A stretch of 47,458 bases of DNA from Mycobacterium sp. 1245111.1 (GTDB taxonomy: Bacteria; Actinomycetota; Actinomycetes; Mycobacteriales; Mycobacteriaceae), in NCBI RefSeq assembly GCF_001673405.1, contig NZ_LZLV01000002.1, positions 1 to 47,458 on the forward strand, in the 5' to 3' direction. The notes under the pieces were generated by a model, which was not told where the DNA came from, searched no databases, and saw nothing but the letters and a program-made list of their open reading frames with translations. Positions within the stretch are counted from its first letter, which is position 1. Each line of letters opens with the position of its first letter. A program made the position numbers and the translations under genes. This document shows positions 7,647 to 18,756 of this stretch, in pieces.

Positions 7647-9088
7647 CGCGACGCTCCGGGCGCGCTGCGGTTGGCCCGCACCCGCAGCGCGGTGACGATC
7701 TCCGGCGCGAGCATCGTGACGTCGCCCGCCCCCATCGTCACGACGACATCACCGGGCTCGGCCGCGGCGGCCACCGCCTCGGCCACCGCGGACAGGTCGG
7801 GCAGGTACTGGACCGGCACGCTGACGTGCTCGGCGACGCTCGCCCCGCTCACTCCGGCGATCGGTTGTTCGCGGGCGCCGTAGACGTCGAGCACGAACAC
7901 CTGGTCGGCGCCGTCGAGGGCCGCTCCGAAGTCGGCGGCGAAAGCCTGTGTCCGCGAATACAAGTGGGGCTGGAACACCACCAGCGACCGGCCGGCGCCG
8001 GCCTGCTCCAGCAGAGTCCGGACCGCCTCCAGGGTGGCGCGGACCTCGGTCGGGTGGTGTGCGTAGTCGTCGAAAACCCTTACCGCGGCAGCGGTTCCGA
8101 TCATGTCGAACCGACGTCGCACGCCCTCGAAACCGGCCAAGCCGTCCAGTACGCAGTCGGCATCGGCGCCGATTTCGACGGCTGCCAGCAAGGCGCCGAG
8201 CGCGTTGAGCGCCATGTGCCGGCCCGGCACGGACAGTCGCATCACCCACGGATGGATTTCGCCGGCGAGCTTGATGTGCGCGACCGCCTCGGTGCCAACC
8301 TGTTCCCACGACAGCAACGTTCCGGCCAGCCCATCGCCGGCGGAGCCGTAGCGCAGCACCCGAATCCCCAGCGCGGCAACGCGTTCCGCCAGCGACGCGG
8401 CCCCCGGATCGTCGACGCAGACCACCAGTGCACCGCCCGGGGCGATGCGCTCGGCGAAGGAGTCGAAAACCGCGACGTAGGCCTCGGGGCTGCCGAAGAA
8501 GTCGAGGTGATCGGCCTCGATGTTGGTGACTACCGCGACATTCGGGGTGTATTCGAGCAGCGACCCGTCGCTCTCGTCGGCCTCGGCGACAAAGCAGTCA
8601 CCGCTGCCGTGATGGGCGTTGGTGCCGGCCTCTCCCATCTCACCGCCGACGGCGAACGACGGGTCCCGGCCGCAATGCTGAAGCGCCACAATCAACATCG
8701 AGGTGGTGGTCGTCTTGCCGTGCGTTCCGGTCACCATCAGCGTGGTCCGCCCGGCCATCAGCTTGGCCAGCACGGCCGGTCGCAGCACCACCGGAATGCC
8801 CCGACGGCGGGCCTCGACGAGTTCGGCGTTGGTCTTCGGGATCGCGGCGTGGGTGGTGATCACCGCGGTCGGCCCGCCCGGCAGCAGGTCCAGCGACGAT
8901 GCGTCGTGGCCGATTCTGATCAGCGCGCCGCGGGCCTGCAGCGCGCGCACGCCGCGCGACTCCTTGGCGTCTGACCCCGAGACCTGTCCACCCCGGTCGA
9001 GCAGGATGCGGGCGATGCCCGACATGCCCGCTCCCCCGATGCCGACCATGTGGACGCGCTGCAGCTCGGGAGGCAGCGGCTGACTCAT
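7643..9088 (-). CDS. murC: UDP-N-acetylmuramate--L-alanine ligase MurC
   Basis: MurC adds L-alanine to UDP-N-acetylmuramic acid, the first amino acid of the peptidoglycan stem, in the cytoplasm using ATP. The 481-residue protein shows the N-terminal UDP-binding Rossmann motif [15 protein letters not shown] (13-27), the ATP-binding P-loop [13 protein letters not shown] (119-131), [11 protein letters not shown] of the Mur ligase central domain, and the C-terminal [18 protein letters not shown]. The length is normal. Its ATG overlaps the murG stop (ATGA) and its stop overlaps ftsQ (GTGA), so it lies inside a translationally coupled chain. Confidence 0.97.
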   Translation of the reverse strand: MSQPLPPELQRVHMVGIGGAGMSGIARILLDRGGQVSGSDAKESRGVRALQARGALIRIGHDASSLDLLPGGPTAVITTHAAIPKTNAELVEARRRGIPVVLRPAVLAKLMAGRTTLMVTGTHGKTTTTSMLIVALQHCGRDPSFAVGGEMGEAGTNAHHGSGDCFVAEADESDGSLLEYTPNVAVVTNIEADHLDFFGSPEAYVAVFDSFAERIAPGGALVVCVDDPGAASLAERVAALGIRVLRYGSAGDGLAGTLLSWEQVGTEAVAHIKLAGEIHPWVMRLSVPGRHMALNALGALLAAVEIGADADCVLDGLAGFEGVRRRFDMIGTAAAVRVFDDYAHHPTEVRATLEAVRTLLEQAGAGRSLVVFQPHLYSRTQAFAADFGAALDGADQVFVLDVYGAREQPIAGVSGASVAEHVSVPVQYLPDLSAVAEAVAAAAEPGDVVVTMGAGDVTMLAPEIVTALRVRANRSAPGASR

Positions 9089-10290
9089 CGGGCCGCTCTC
9101 CCCGACCGAGCGACATCCAACGCACTACGCCGTTTTTTCGCGCGCCTCCCGTTCCGCGCTTCGCGAGCGACATCCAACGCGACCTGCGCAACCTGACGCG
9201 CGGCTTCCGGGTGGCCGACCAGCGCCGCCGCCGTCGTCATCGCCGCCAGCCGCGACTCGTCGTTGAGGAGCCCGGCCACCTGTTCGGCGACGAAGCCCGG
9301 CGTCAGGTCGGCGTCGGCGACCAGCATGCCACCGCCGGCATTGACTACCGGCAACGCGTTGAGCCGCTGCTCGCCGTTGCCGATCGGCAGCGGCACGTAG
9401 ATCGCGGGCAGGCCCACCGCGGTCACCTCGGCGACCGTCATCGCGCCGGATCGGCAGATCGCCAAATCCGCCGCGGCGTAGGCCAGGTCCATCCGACTCA
9501 GGTACGGCACCGCGACATACGGCGGATCGCCGGGCTGCGGGTCGCGCAGGTCGATGGTGTTCTTGGCGCCGTGCGCATGCAACACCGCCACTCGCGCGGC
9601 AGCCAGGTCACCGGCCGCCGCGGCCACCGCGCGGTTGAGGGACGCCGCTCCCTGCGAGCCGCCGAACACCAGCAGCACCCGGGCGTCGTCGGCGAAGCCG
9701 AAGTGCGCCCGCGCCGTCGACCGCAGCGCGGCGCGATCCAGCGACGTGATCGCCTCCCGGACCGGGACGCCGACGACCTCGGCGCCACGCAGGCCGGGAT
9801 CGGGCACCGCCGAGAGGATGCGATGCGCACTGCGGGCCCCGACGCGGTTGGCAATTCCGGCGCTGGCATTGGCTTCGTGAATCACCACCGGCACCCGTCG
9901 CCCGCGCCGCACCACGCCGCGGGCGGCCAGGTAGGCGGGCAGCGAGACATAACCGCCGAACCCGATCACGACGTCGGCGTCGACCTTGTCCAGCACGGCC
10001 CGGGCCTGCCGGACCGCGCGCAACACCCGCGCCGGCAACCGGGCCAGATCGCCGGTCGGCTTGCGCGGCAGAGGCACCGGGGTGATCAGCTCGAGGGAGT
10101 AGCCGCGCTCGGGGACCAGCCTGGTCTCCAAGCCTCGCGCAGTGCCCAGCGCGGTGATGCGGACATCGGGATCGAGGCTGACCAATGCGTCAGCGACGGC
10201 CATGGCGGGCTCGACGTGACCGGCTGTGCCGCCGCCCGCGAGCACAACCGACAACGAAGGCCCGGTTGGCTCCCTGACCGAGTCGTTCAC
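9085..10290 (-). CDS. murG: Lipid II synthase MurG
   Basis: MurG transfers GlcNAc from UDP-GlcNAc to lipid I on the inner face of the membrane, giving lipid II. The 401-residue GT28 enzyme has the N-terminal Gly loop [20 protein letters not shown], the region [16 protein letters not shown], the second Gly loop [15 protein letters not shown] and the donor-site stretch [25 protein letters not shown] at 10290 overlaps the ftsW stop (GTGA). The C-terminal tail after about residue 370 is basic and contains a short internal duplication (LDVARE...LDVARS) from a 17-bp repeat at 9107-9123 and 9164-9180. Confidence 0.96.
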   Translation of the reverse strand: MNDSVREPTGPSLSVVLAGGGTAGHVEPAMAVADALVSLDPDVRITALGTARGLETRLVPERGYSLELITPVPLPRKPTGDLARLPARVLRAVRQARAVLDKVDADVVIGFGGYVSLPAYLAARGVVRRGRRVPVVIHEANASAGIANRVGARSAHRILSAVPDPGLRGAEVVGVPVREAITSLDRAALRSTARAHFGFADDARVLLVFGGSQGAASLNRAVAAAAGDLAAARVAVLHAHGAKNTIDLRDPQPGDPPYVAVPYLSRMDLAYAAADLAICRSGAMTVAEVTAVGLPAIYVPLPIGNGEQRLNALPVVNAGGGMLVADADLTPGFVAEQVAGLLNDESRLAAMTTAAALVGHPEAARQVAQVALDVAREARNGRRAKKRRSALDVARSGRAAR

Positions 10291-11831
10291 CCGTAGCGCT
10301 GACCTTCCAGTGCTCGACGGCCGTGTCCTTGACGCTGGCCGGTGTACCGCTGTCCGCCTACATGATGCCTTGCCCGTGCACCGCGTTTGTCCACTGCTGG
10401 CGGCCTGGGCTTTCGGGCTGCTCGAGCCGGTGGCGGCTTGCGCTGCGGCTTGGCCGGCTTCGGGTTACCCCGCAGCCGGTCGCGCAGCGCCTCGACCCGG
10501 GTCGGCGAGTAGGGCTCCGGCAGCGGTAGCCGCAGGATGCGGGTCATCCGGTCGTCGCGGCCGGCGCGTAGCGCCGCGACTGCCTCGGGCTCGTGGCGGG
10601 CCGCGTTGGCCATCATGCCGATCATCAAAAGTGTTGTGGCCGTAGATGTTCCACCGGCAGAGATCAGGGGCAGCTGGATACCGGTGACGGGCAGCAGGCC
10701 GATGACGTAGCCGACGTTGATGAACGACTGACCGATCACCCACAGCGTGGTAGTCGCGGTCAGCAGCCGCAGGAATGGGTCGGCAGAGCGGCGCGCGATC
10801 CGCATCCCGGTGTAGGCGAACAATCCGAACAGGCCGAGCAGGCCGAGCGCGCCGACCAGGCCGAGTTCCTCGCCGATGATGGCGAAGATGAAGTCGTTGT
10901 GGGCGTTGGGCAGGTAGTTCCACTTCGCGGTGCCCTGGCCCAGTCCGTCGCCGAAAACCCCGCCGTTGGCCAGCGCGTACTTGGCCTGGCGCGCCTGATA
11001 GCCCGAGTCCTGGGGATCCTGACCCGGGTCCAGCCACGACCGCACCCGGTCGGAGCGGTAGCCCGCCGACACCGCGAGGACCGCGCCCGCCGCGATCGCG
11101 GCGAACAGCGAACTCAGAAACACCCGCAGCGGCAGACCGGCGTACCACAGCAGGCCGAGCAGGATGATGCTCATCGACACGGTCTGGCCAAGGTCGGGCT
11201 GGGCAACGATCAGGGCCAGCGCGATCACCGCGGCCGGCACCAGCGGAATCAGCATCTCCCGCAGCGACGCCCGCTCCATCCGTCGCGCGGCCAGCAGATG
11301 CGCGCCCCAGATCGCGAAGGCGATCTTGGTCAGCTCGGAGGGCTGCATCGAGAAGCCCGCCACGACGAACCATCCGCGAGAACCGTTGGCTTCCTTACCG
11401 ATTCCCGGTATCAGCACCAGCACCAGCATGGCGATGGTCGTGGCGAAGCCGGTGAACGCCATCCGCCGCATGAATCGCACCGGCAACCGCAACGCCAGAT
11501 AACAGGCGAACAGCCCGATGATGGTCCAGAGCACCTGACGGCCGAAGATGGTCCAGGCCGAGCCGTCGTCGTCGTAAGAGCGCACCCCGGACGCCGAGAG
11601 CACCATGATCAAGCCGAGCGTGGTCAGCAACGCGGCCACCGCGATGATCAGGTGAAACGAGGTCATCGGGCGGCCGAGCCAGGCCCCGAACCGGGTCCGT
11701 GGCTCGCCGACGATCAGGGTCGCACCTTTGGCGGCTGTGGCGGGCTTGTCCTTACCGGTCTCCGCGTCGTCCGCCGCCGGTTGGCCGTCGTTGGGTTCCC
11801 GGCGCAGCAGCCGGGCCAGCGCGTGCTTCAC
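10287..11831 (-). CDS. ftsW: SEDS peptidoglycan polymerase FtsW
   Basis: FtsW is the septal SEDS glycosyltransferase that polymerises lipid II together with a class B PBP (here PbpB). The 514-residue protein has a soluble N-terminal tail of about 50 residues, then about ten TM helices from residue 57. SEDS motifs are visible: [61 protein letters not shown] and [11 protein letters not shown] long basic, Pro-rich cytoplasmic tail ending in [20 protein letters not shown] is typical of mycobacterial FtsW. The start is GTG at 11831, 6 bases after murD. Its stop overlaps murG. Confidence 0.96.
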   Translation of the reverse strand: MKHALARLLRREPNDGQPAADDAETGKDKPATAAKGATLIVGEPRTRFGAWLGRPMTSFHLIIAVAALLTTLGLIMVLSASGVRSYDDDGSAWTIFGRQVLWTIIGLFACYLALRLPVRFMRRMAFTGFATTIAMLVLVLIPGIGKEANGSRGWFVVAGFSMQPSELTKIAFAIWGAHLLAARRMERASLREMLIPLVPAAVIALALIVAQPDLGQTVSMSIILLGLLWYAGLPLRVFLSSLFAAIAAGAVLAVSAGYRSDRVRSWLDPGQDPQDSGYQARQAKYALANGGVFGDGLGQGTAKWNYLPNAHNDFIFAIIGEELGLVGALGLLGLFGLFAYTGMRIARRSADPFLRLLTATTTLWVIGQSFINVGYVIGLLPVTGIQLPLISAGGTSTATTLLMIGMMANAARHEPEAVAALRAGRDDRMTRILRLPLPEPYSPTRVEALRDRLRGNPKPAKPQRKPPPARAARKPRPPAVDKRGARARHHVGGQRYTGQRQGHGRRALEGQRYG

Positions 11832-11837
11832 CCGCTG

Positions 11838-13295
11838 CTACCGACGCGTCGCGCGAGCGGCGGCGGCGAACGCGTCGCCGCGGTCCGCATAGCCGGTGAA
11901 CTGGTCAAATGAGGCACCGGCCGGTGCCAGCAGCACGGTGTCGCCGGGACGGGCGAGGTCGCGAGCGGCGGCCACGGCTGCGTTCATGACGCGAGTGCCG
12001 ACGGTCTCGTCCGACGCGGGAGCCACATATGTCACAGGAGACTCAGCAGTCGCATGCATATCAACATCCTCGCGTGCCACCACCTGTACGACGGGCACAT
12101 CCGGCGCGTGTCGCGATAACGCGTCGGCAACCATCGCCCGATCACGGCCGATCAACACCACTCCGACCAGCCGTGACGCGACCCTTTTGACCGTCTCCTG
12201 CACCGACGCGCCCTTGAGCAGACCGCCGGCGATCCACACCACCCCCGGGTATGCCAGCAGCGACGCCTCGGCGGCGTGCGGATTGGTCGCCTTGGAGTCG
12301 TCGACGTAGCTGATCTGGTCGACGACGGCGACCAGCTCGGCGCGGTGCCGGCCCACCCGAAACGATGACAGCGCGGCCGCGATCGCCTCCGCCGGCACCC
12401 CGATGCTGCGGGCCAGCGCGGCCGCGGCCAGCGCGTCGAGCACGCCGACCGGGCCCGGCACCGGGATGGACGACGCCGGGGCGAGAACCAACCCGTCGGC
12501 GAATGCCCGGTCGATCAGCAGGCCGTCGCGGACGCCGAGTTCGCCCGCGGCCGGTTCACCCAGCCGGAAACCCACCCGGACCGGCGCGGGCGCCGTCGAC
12601 AACAGCTCGGCTGCGCGTGGATCGTCCAGTCCGGCCACCGCGACGCGGCCGCGCAACACACCGGCCTTCGCCGCGGCGTACTCGGCGAGGGTGCCATGCC
12701 AGTCCAGGTGGTCTTCGGCGATGTTGAGCACCACGCCGGCCTCGGGCCGAAGTGACGGCGCCCAATGCAATTGGAAGCTGGACAATTCGACGGCCAACAC
12801 GTCGGCGGGCTCGGGTAATTCGTCCAGCACGGGGTTGCCGATGTTTCCGCACAGCCGGCTGTTCACGCCACCGGCGACGAGCATCGCGTGCAACATCGAG
12901 GTGGTGGTGGTCTTGCCGTTGGTGCCGGTGACCGTCAGCCACCGTCGGGGTGGGCCGTAGCGACCGGCCTGATCGAGCCGCCAGGCCAGCTCGACGTCGC
13001 CCCAGATCGGGACCCCGGCCGTGGCGGCCGCGACGGGGACCGGCGCGGACGGCGGGAAACCGGGGCTGACCACCACCAGCGCGTACTCGGCGACGTGGGC
13101 GGCGGCCGTCGCGGAATCCACTGTCGGCGTGCCGGCGTCGGCGAAGTGCTGACGGGCGGCCGAGGCGTCGTCGCACAGCGTCGCCGCGGCGCCCAGTGCG
13201 CCGAGCGCCGCCAGCACCGCGCGGCCGGTCACGCCGCCGCCCGCGACCAGCACCGGCGCGCCGGCCGACAGGTGCTCGAGGGCGGGGTCGGTCAC
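11838..13295 (-). CDS. murD: UDP-MurNAc-L-Ala--D-Glu ligase MurD
   Basis: MurD adds D-glutamate to UDP-MurNAc-L-Ala. The 485-residue form begins at GTG 13295 ([20 protein letters not shown]), one base after the mraY stop; a longer frame would run into mraY and adds unconserved residues. The ATP P-loop is [14 protein letters not shown] (from about 121). Other Mur ligase signatures are [40 protein letters not shown] and the C-terminal [19 protein letters not shown]. Length equals that of M. tuberculosis MurD as I recall it. The gene belongs to the tight murE-to-ftsQ chain. Confidence 0.96.
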   Translation of the reverse strand: MTDPALEHLSAGAPVLVAGGGVTGRAVLAALGALGAAATLCDDASAARQHFADAGTPTVDSATAAAHVAEYALVVVSPGFPPSAPVPVAAATAGVPIWGDVELAWRLDQAGRYGPPRRWLTVTGTNGKTTTTSMLHAMLVAGGVNSRLCGNIGNPVLDELPEPADVLAVELSSFQLHWAPSLRPEAGVVLNIAEDHLDWHGTLAEYAAAKAGVLRGRVAVAGLDDPRAAELLSTAPAPVRVGFRLGEPAAGELGVRDGLLIDRAFADGLVLAPASSIPVPGPVGVLDALAAAALARSIGVPAEAIAAALSSFRVGRHRAELVAVVDQISYVDDSKATNPHAAEASLLAYPGVVWIAGGLLKGASVQETVKRVASRLVGVVLIGRDRAMVADALSRHAPDVPVVQVVAREDVDMHATAESPVTYVAPASDETVGTRVMNAAVAAARDLARPGDTVLLAPAGASFDQFTGYADRGDAFAAAARATRR

Positions 13296-13296
13296 G

Positions 13297-14379
13297 TCAG
13301 CCGCCGCCGGTGGAGGCCAGCCACTCGCTGTAGAACAGCGCGACACCCAGGCCGCAGCTGATCGCGGTGAGCAGCCAGAACCGGATGATCACCGTGGTCT
13401 CGGCCCAGCCGGCCAACTCGAAGTGGTGATGGAAGGGCGCCATCCGGAATACCCGTCGGCCGGTGGTGCGGAACGCCAGTATCTGCACCACCACCGAGAC
13501 GATCTCGGCCACGAACAACGAGCCGAGCACCACCGCGAGGATCTCGGTGCGGCTGGTCACCGAGATGCCGGCGATGATGCCGCCCAGTGCCAGCGATCCG
13601 GTATCGCCCATGAAGATCTTGGCCGGCGCGGCATTCCACCACAGGAATCCGATGCAGGCGCCCGTGGTTGCGGCCGCGACGATCGCCAGGTCCAGCGGGT
13701 CGCGCACGTTGTAACAGCCGAGACCGGGCGCCGTCGCACACGCATTGCGGTACTGCCAGAACGTGATCAGCACGTACGCGGCGGTCACCATCGCCATCGA
13801 GCCCGCGGCCAGGCCGTCCAGCCCGTCGGTGAAGTTGACCGCGTTCGACCACGCGCTGACGACGAGCACGCAGAACAGCACGAAAAGGGCGGGAGCCAGT
13901 GTGACCGTGGCGATTTCGCGCACATACGACAGGTCCGAGGTGCCAGGCGTCAGGCCGGCGTCGTTGCGGAATTGCAGCACCAGGACGCCGATCAGGACCG
14001 CTGCGGTGATCTGGCCGAGTGTCTTGGCGGTCTTGTTCAGCCCGAGGTTGCGGGAACGCCGGATCTTGATCAGGTCATCGACGAACCCGACCGCGCCCAG
14101 CGTGGTGGCCAGAATCAACACCAGCAGACCCGACGCGGACGGGCCGTTGCCGTTGAACGCCAGACCGGCCAGGTGGGTGCCGAGGTAGCCCGCCCAGATG
14201 CCGGCCAGAATCGCGACCCCGCCCATCGACGGCGTGCCGCGCTTGGTCTTGTGACTCGGCGGCCCGTCCTCGCGGATCTCGTGACCGAAGCCCTGCCGGT
14301 TGAACAGCCGAATCAACATGGGGGTCAGCAGGATCGAGACCGTCAGCGAAATCGCGACGGCGATAAGAATGTCGATCAT
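13297..14379 (-). CDS. mraY: Phospho-MurNAc-pentapeptide transferase MraY (MurX)
   Basis: MraY transfers phospho-MurNAc-pentapeptide to decaprenyl phosphate, giving lipid I. The 360-residue polytopic protein has about ten TM helices. Diagnostic motifs are the cytoplasmic loop [13 protein letters not shown] (42-54), the aspartate pair in GFVDDLIK (D101-D102), [31 protein letters not shown] and the histidine-rich loop [13 protein letters not shown]. All catalytic acids are present. ATG at 14379 overlaps the murF stop (ATGA). It is the target of several nucleoside inhibitors in this genus. Confidence 0.97.
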   Translation of the reverse strand: MIDILIAVAISLTVSILLTPMLIRLFNRQGFGHEIREDGPPSHKTKRGTPSMGGVAILAGIWAGYLGTHLAGLAFNGNGPSASGLLVLILATTLGAVGFVDDLIKIRRSRNLGLNKTAKTLGQITAAVLIGVLVLQFRNDAGLTPGTSDLSYVREIATVTLAPALFVLFCVLVVSAWSNAVNFTDGLDGLAAGSMAMVTAAYVLITFWQYRNACATAPGLGCYNVRDPLDLAIVAAATTGACIGFLWWNAAPAKIFMGDTGSLALGGIIAGISVTSRTEILAVVLGSLFVAEIVSVVVQILAFRTTGRRVFRMAPFHHHFELAGWAETTVIIRFWLLTAISCGLGVALFYSEWLASTGGG

Positions 14380-15875
14380 CGGGTATCGCCCTGGCTCTCC
14401 GCCGTCAGCGAATCGGCCAGCGCCCCGAGCCCGGCCGCGTTGGAGGCCTTGACCAGCACCACGTCGCCAGGCTGCAGTTCAGCCCGCAGGACGGCCAGAG
14501 CGGCGTCGGCGTCGGCCACGATCGCGGCCTCTTCACCCCATGAGCCCTCCATGACCGCACCTTGGTGCATGGCGCTCATAGACCTCCCCGTTCCGACGAC
14601 AATGAGTCGAGACACATCTAATCGCACCGCCAGCCGCCCGATGCGGTCATGCTCGGATATCGCGTCGTCGCCGAGCTCGGCCATCTCCCCCAGCACCGCC
14701 CAACTCCGGCGCCGCTGGTCACCGGCACCGGCCGAAATCCAGGCCAATGCCTGCAGCCCGGCCCGCATTGAATCCGGGTTCGCGTTGTAGGCGTCGTCGA
14801 TGATCGTCACCCCGTCGGCACGCGTGCTGACCCGCATCCGGTGGCCCGACACCGGGCCCGCTCCGGCCAACGCCTCGGCGAGCTGCGCGGCGGTGGCGCC
14901 GCATTCCAGCGCGACGGCGGCCGCGCACAGCGCGTTGCTGACGTGATGATCGCCGTGCACGGCCAGGCTGACGTCGACGGCCCCGGCGGGTGAGTGCAAC
15001 GTGAACTGCGGCCTGGCGAGCTCGTCGAGCGTGACCGGCCCGGCCCACACATCCGTCTCACGGTTCCGGCTGACCCGCACCACGCGGGCCGCCGTCACAT
15101 CGGCCATCGCTGCGACGGCCGGATCGTCGACGTTGAGCACGACCACGCCGGACCGCGGAACAGCCTGCGGTAGCTCGCTTTTGGTTTGCGCGATGACTTC
15201 CCGCGAGCCGAATTCGCCCAGATGCGCAGTGCCGACATTGAGCACCACCCCGATGGTCGGCGGCGCGATCGCCGCGAGCGCGGCGATGTTGCCGGGGTGC
15301 CGTGCCGACAGCTCGAGGACCAGGTAGTCGGTGTCGGGTGTGGCGCGCAGCACGGTCCACGGGTGGCCGAGTTCGTTGTTAAAGGATCCCGGCGGGGCGA
15401 TCACCTCGCCAAGCGGCGAAAGAACCGCGGCCAGAAGGTCTTTCGTCGACGTCTTGCCCGACGATCCGGTGATGCCGATGATCGTCAGGCCACCGGCCAC
15501 CAACTCGGCGGCCACCGCGGCGGCAAGTTTGGCCAGTGCGGCCAGCACCGCGGCGCCCGATCCGTCGCTGTCGTGCTCGAGGACACCGGCGCCGGTATCG
15601 GCGATGTCCGCCGCCGGGGCGACCACGATCGCGGGCACGCCGACCGGCCGGGCCGCCAACACCGCGGCGGCACCGGCCGCGATCGCCGAGGCGGCGTGAT
15701 CATGCCCGTCGACGCGGGCGCCCGGCAACGCCAGGAACAGCCCGCCGGAAGTGACTTTGCGGGAATCGAATTCGACGGTTCCGGTGACATGCAGGCGGGC
15801 GGCGTCCTCGGCGGAGATGTCGGCGAGTTCGCCGCCGACGATGGCCGCGATCTGCGCGACGGTGAGGTCGATCAT
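14376..15875 (-). CDS. murF: UDP-MurNAc-tripeptide--D-Ala-D-Ala ligase MurF
   Basis: MurF adds the D-Ala-D-Ala dipeptide to UDP-MurNAc-tripeptide, completing the cytoplasmic precursor. The 499-residue protein has the N-terminal substrate domain with [17 protein letters not shown] (36-52), the P-loop [13 protein letters not shown] (134-146), [29 protein letters not shown] and the C-terminal domain with [17 protein letters not shown] and [24 protein letters not shown] overlaps occur at both ends (murE stop and mraY start). The length is usual for mycobacteria. Confidence 0.96.
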   Translation of the reverse strand: MIDLTVAQIAAIVGGELADISAEDAARLHVTGTVEFDSRKVTSGGLFLALPGARVDGHDHAASAIAAGAAAVLAARPVGVPAIVVAPAADIADTGAGVLEHDSDGSGAAVLAALAKLAAAVAAELVAGGLTIIGITGSSGKTSTKDLLAAVLSPLGEVIAPPGSFNNELGHPWTVLRATPDTDYLVLELSARHPGNIAALAAIAPPTIGVVLNVGTAHLGEFGSREVIAQTKSELPQAVPRSGVVVLNVDDPAVAAMADVTAARVVRVSRNRETDVWAGPVTLDELARPQFTLHSPAGAVDVSLAVHGDHHVSNALCAAAVALECGATAAQLAEALAGAGPVSGHRMRVSTRADGVTIIDDAYNANPDSMRAGLQALAWISAGAGDQRRRSWAVLGEMAELGDDAISEHDRIGRLAVRLDVSRLIVVGTGRSMSAMHQGAVMEGSWGEEAAIVADADAALAVLRAELQPGDVVLVKASNAAGLGALADSLTAESQGDTR

Positions 15876-17395
15876 CCGCGGGCCTCCAGCGCGGCGGCGA
15901 GTTCGACCCGATCGTCGAAGGGCTGCGTCTGCCCGTTGCGGGTCTGGCCGGTTTCGTGACCCTTGCCCGCGACGAGCACGACATCTCCGGCGCCCGCCCA
16001 GGCCACGGCGTGCTCGATCGCCGCCCGCCGGTCCCCGATTTCGATGATGTCCGCGTCGGTGCCGGCTTCGGCTGCGCCGGAGAGGATTTCGCGACGGATC
16101 GCGGCTGGGTCTTCGCTGCGGGGATTGTCATCGGTGACGACGACCAGGTCGGCCAGTTCCGCGGCGACACGCCCCATCTCCGCGCGCTTGCCGGGATCGC
16201 GATCGCCGCCGGCACCGAACACCACGGCCAGTCGACCGTCCGGGCGCCGCAGCGTGCGCAGCACCTCGTGCAGCGCGCCCGGCTTGTGCGCGTAGTCGAC
16301 CAGCGCGAGGAAATCCTGGCCGCGGTCGATTTGTTCGAGTCGCCCGGGAACCTGCGTGTGCCGCAGACCGGCCGACGCCTGCTCCGGCGAAACGCCAACG
16401 GAGTCCAGGACCGCCAGTGCGACAAGACAATTGGCAATGTTGTAGTCGCCGGGCAGGGTGATGCCGACCCGGTGGTGGACCCCGGCGGGGTCGACCGCCG
16501 TGAACTCCTGGACACCCGCGTGCGCGATGACGGCCTCGGCGCGCCAGTCGGCGGGCCGACCTTGGGTGCTGACCGTGACGGCCTTGTCGGCGCGGTGGGC
16601 CATCGAGCGGCCGGCCTCGTCGTCGACGCAGACCACCGCACGCCGGGCACGCAGCGGGGAGGCCGGGTCGAACAACCGCGCCTTGGCCTCGAAGTAGTCG
16701 TCCATGGTCGGGTGGAAGTCGAGGTGGTCGCGGGACAGGTTGGTAAAGCCACCGACCGCGAACCGAATGCCGTCGACGCGGCCCAGGGTCAGCGCGTGAC
16801 TGGACACCTCCATCACCACCGTGTCGACGCCGCGCTCGGCCATCGCCGCGAGAAGCGCCTGCAGCGCAGGCGCTTCCGGCGTGGTCAGCACGCTCGGGAT
16901 GTCGTTGCCGTCGATCCGCAGTCCGACCGTGCCGATCAGCCCCACCGACCGTCCAGCCGAGCGCAGACCGGCTTCGATCAGGTAGGTGGTCGTGGTCTTG
17001 CCCGACGTGCCGGTGATTCCGACGACCGAGAGATGTTCGGACGGATGCCCGTACACGGTGGCGGCGATCTCGCCAAGCACGCCGCGAGGCTGTGGGTGCA
17101 CGAGCACCGGAACCATGCCGGCGTCGCGGTTCACCTGCGCCAGCCCGTCGGCATCGGTGAGCACCGCGACGGCTCCGCTCTCGACCGCCTCGCCATAGAA
17201 CCGCGCACCGTGCGTCGACGCGCCCGGTAGCGCCGCGAACAGGTCGCCGGGCTGGACATCCTGGGCGCGCAGGGTCACTCCGGTGATCTGCAGGTCGGAT
17301 TCGGTGCTGCCCTCGGCGGGAATCGCGCCCACCTGGGCGGCCAGCGTCGACAGCGGCACGCCCGCACAGGAAGTGGGACGCAGCGCAGCGGGCAC
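15872..17395 (-). CDS. murE: UDP-MurNAc-dipeptide--meso-DAP ligase MurE
   Basis: MurE adds meso-diaminopimelate to UDP-MurNAc-L-Ala-D-Glu. The product of about 507 residues has [20 protein letters not shown] in the UDP-binding domain, the P-loop [24 protein letters not shown] and the DAP-specificity motif DDNPR, which marks a meso-DAP rather than lysine enzyme, as expected for Mycobacterium. Start choice: GGAGG lies 8 bases before a GTG at 17395. GTG 17404 and ATG 17401 are also in frame, but both sit on or against the ribosome site. It is the first gene of the chain after a 386-bp leader. Confidence 0.94.
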   Translation of the reverse strand: MPAALRPTSCAGVPLSTLAAQVGAIPAEGSTESDLQITGVTLRAQDVQPGDLFAALPGASTHGARFYGEAVESGAVAVLTDADGLAQVNRDAGMVPVLVHPQPRGVLGEIAATVYGHPSEHLSVVGITGTSGKTTTTYLIEAGLRSAGRSVGLIGTVGLRIDGNDIPSVLTTPEAPALQALLAAMAERGVDTVVMEVSSHALTLGRVDGIRFAVGGFTNLSRDHLDFHPTMDDYFEAKARLFDPASPLRARRAVVCVDDEAGRSMAHRADKAVTVSTQGRPADWRAEAVIAHAGVQEFTAVDPAGVHHRVGITLPGDYNIANCLVALAVLDSVGVSPEQASAGLRHTQVPGRLEQIDRGQDFLALVDYAHKPGALHEVLRTLRRPDGRLAVVFGAGGDRDPGKRAEMGRVAAELADLVVVTDDNPRSEDPAAIRREILSGAAEAGTDADIIEIGDRRAAIEHAVAWAGAGDVVLVAGKGHETGQTRNGQTQPFDDRVELAAALEARG

Positions 17396-17781
17396 CGTCA
17401 TCACCTCCGTCTGCAGATCGGCCCTGACACCTTATCGAGCAGGCGACATTCGACGGAAAGACCGTTACGCGGCCCCGAGTCGGCACGGCGCCAGTCCCAC
17501 ACCAAAGGTGAACAAAACATGAACGCGACCCAAACGCTAGCGTGCCGGTTTTTGCGTGAATGTCCGGGTGTTGCCGCTGCTCGCCGCGTACCCATAAGCG
17601 GGGGCGGTACGCCCTGAGCTTCCCGGCCGCCTCGTGAAAGTGCAGGTAGGAAAGTTTTTCGGTGGCGTCGCGGTGCGGTCGGCAAGAACCCCAACACGCC
17701 CACAGAGAACCTTAAGTTTAGGCATCCATGCTATGAATTACAGTTATACTCACGATGAACGCCGAGTGAACGGAGCTACTC
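17396..17781. other. Divergent intergenic region, murE / DUF732 gene
   Basis: 386 bases without a gene. On the minus side it is the murE leader and probably holds the promoter of the mur chain; TAGCGT near 17536-17541 is a possible -10 without a good -35. An inverted repeat, GCGTACC (17586-17592) and GGTACGC (17606-17612), surrounds a 13-base GC-rich loop. Base composition turns AT-rich at 17710-17755, ahead of the plus-strand DUF732 gene. No convincing ORF or RNA gene was seen. Confidence 0.5.
17745..17750 (+). promoter_or_regulatory. Predicted -10 element of first DUF732 gene
   Basis: TATACT fits the mycobacterial TANNNT -10 consensus and lies in an AT-rich stretch. It is 31 bases before the GTG at 17782, which has CGGAG upstream. 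No clear -35 hexamer is present at 16-18 bp, which is common for mycobacterial SigA promoters. Confidence 0.45.
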
Positions 17782-18171
17782 GTGATCGCAAAAGTCCTCA
17801 TCGGTGCTGCAGGAGCCGCGATCTCCATCGGGCTGGCCGCGCCGGCCGGTGCCGACCCGGCGCCGCCAAATCCTGACCTCGTGGGCGTCGCCACCCCGGC
17901 GCCGCCGCCAAATCCGTCGACCCCGGCCTTCCTGGCCGCCGCACGCGCGGCGGGCGTCACCGGGACGGATCCGGCGATGGTGGAAGACGGCAACAACGTG
18001 TGCTTCCAACTGTGGGATGCGCACGCCCAAGGCACTGACGTAGCCGCCGGCATCTCTCGGGACCACCCAGGGGTCACCATCGCCGAAGCCGCCAATTTCG
18101 TGCTGGCCGCGTACCACAACCTGTGCCCGGCGCCCGGCGAGTACGACTACTGGGCTTATAGCACCAGCTAA
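17782..18171 (+). CDS. Secreted DUF732-family protein, copy A
   Basis: A 129-residue protein with a signal peptide (MIAKVLIGAAGAAISIGLAA, cleavage near AGA-DP at 25-26), a Pro-rich spacer (PAPPNPDLVGVATPAPPPN) and a DUF732 domain. That domain has a conserved cysteine pair (NNVCFQLWDA and HNLCPAPG) that should form a disulphide, plus AANFVLAAYHNLCP and a YDYWAYSTS end. DUF732 proteins are numerous small exported mycobacterial proteins of unknown function. The start is GTG at 17782 with CGGAG 6 bases upstream. Copy B, 604 bases downstream, is a close paralogue. In M. tuberculosis other genes (Rv2159c-Rv2162c) fill this gap. Confidence 0.87.
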   Translation: MIAKVLIGAAGAAISIGLAAPAGADPAPPNPDLVGVATPAPPPNPSTPAFLAAARAAGVTGTDPAMVEDGNNVCFQLWDAHAQGTDVAAGISRDHPGVTIAEAANFVLAAYHNLCPAPGEYDYWAYSTS

Positions 18172-18200
18172 ATCAGCTGGCTCCCAACAACAACGAGGCG
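18172..18200 (-). pseudogene. Remnant of pbpB 3' end duplicated behind DUF732 copy A
   Basis: The bases after the copy A stop (ATCAGCTGGCTCCCAACAAC, then AACGAGGCG) closely match those after copy B (AATCAGCTGGCCTGCAACAA, then CAACGGTGGG), which are the last codons of pbpB on the minus strand. Read on the minus strand, the remnant gives S-L-L-L-G-A-S-stop against P-L-L-L-Q-A-S-stop in intact PbpB, with frame and stop preserved. Similarity fades beyond about 18200. It marks the right end of a tandem duplication. Confidence 0.6.
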
Positions 18201-18385
18201 CTCACCCGGCACGACCCCGTGCCGGATACCAACCAAAGGCCTTGACACCAAGGTAGTTACCGGCTGAACGGTTGGTTTGACGACGCGAATCAACGGCGGT
18301 GGTTATGCACGTCACCTATCGGTCGCTGCTAGCGAAATACGTTCTACACAAACACGATTCGTCGTCTGACGAACAGGAGTCCACC

Positions 18386-18754
18386 ATGATCCCAAGAGTT
18401 CTCATCGGTATAGCCGGCGCGGCGCTCGCCCTCGGCCTGGCCGCGCCGGCCGGTGCCGACCCGGTCTCGACAGCCGGCGCTGTCGCGGCACCGCCTGCCA
18501 CCGTCCCGGGCTTTTTGGCGGCCGCGCGCGCGGGCGGAGTCACCGGATCGGATCCGGCAATGCTGGCCGACGGCTACGACGTGTGCTGGAAGCTGTGGAA
18601 TGGACGCGTCGAGGGCACCGCGGTGGCCGCGGGCCTGGTGCACGACCATCCCGGGGTCACTACCCCGGAGGCGGCCAATTTCGTGCTGGCCGCATATCAC
18701 AACCTGTGCCCGACGCCTGGTGCGTATGACTATTGGGCGTACAGCACCAGTTGA
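18386..18754 (+). CDS. Secreted DUF732-family protein, copy B
   Basis: A 122-residue paralogue of the upstream gene. The signal peptide MIPRVLIGIAGAALALGLAA is followed by the same APAGADP cleavage region. A short Ala/Val spacer replaces the Pro-rich one, then the DUF732 domain with cysteines in YDVCWKLWNG and HNLCPTPG, ending in the same YDYWAYSTS. ATG 18386 has AGGAG 7 bases upstream; an in-frame ATG at 18299 would bury the signal peptide and is rejected. The gene converges on pbpB with only 2 bases between the two stop codons. Function unknown; secretion is the only firm inference. Confidence 0.88.
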   Translation: MIPRVLIGIAGAALALGLAAPAGADPVSTAGAVAAPPATVPGFLAAARAGGVTGSDPAMLADGYDVCWKLWNGRVEGTAVAAGLVHDHPGVTTPEAANFVLAAYHNLCPTPGAYDYWAYSTS

Positions 18755-18756
18755 AA

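Noticed and set aside
18299..18385. Longer start for DUF732 copy B
   Set aside because: It would put 29 polar residues before the signal peptide. ATG 18386 has a good ribosome site.
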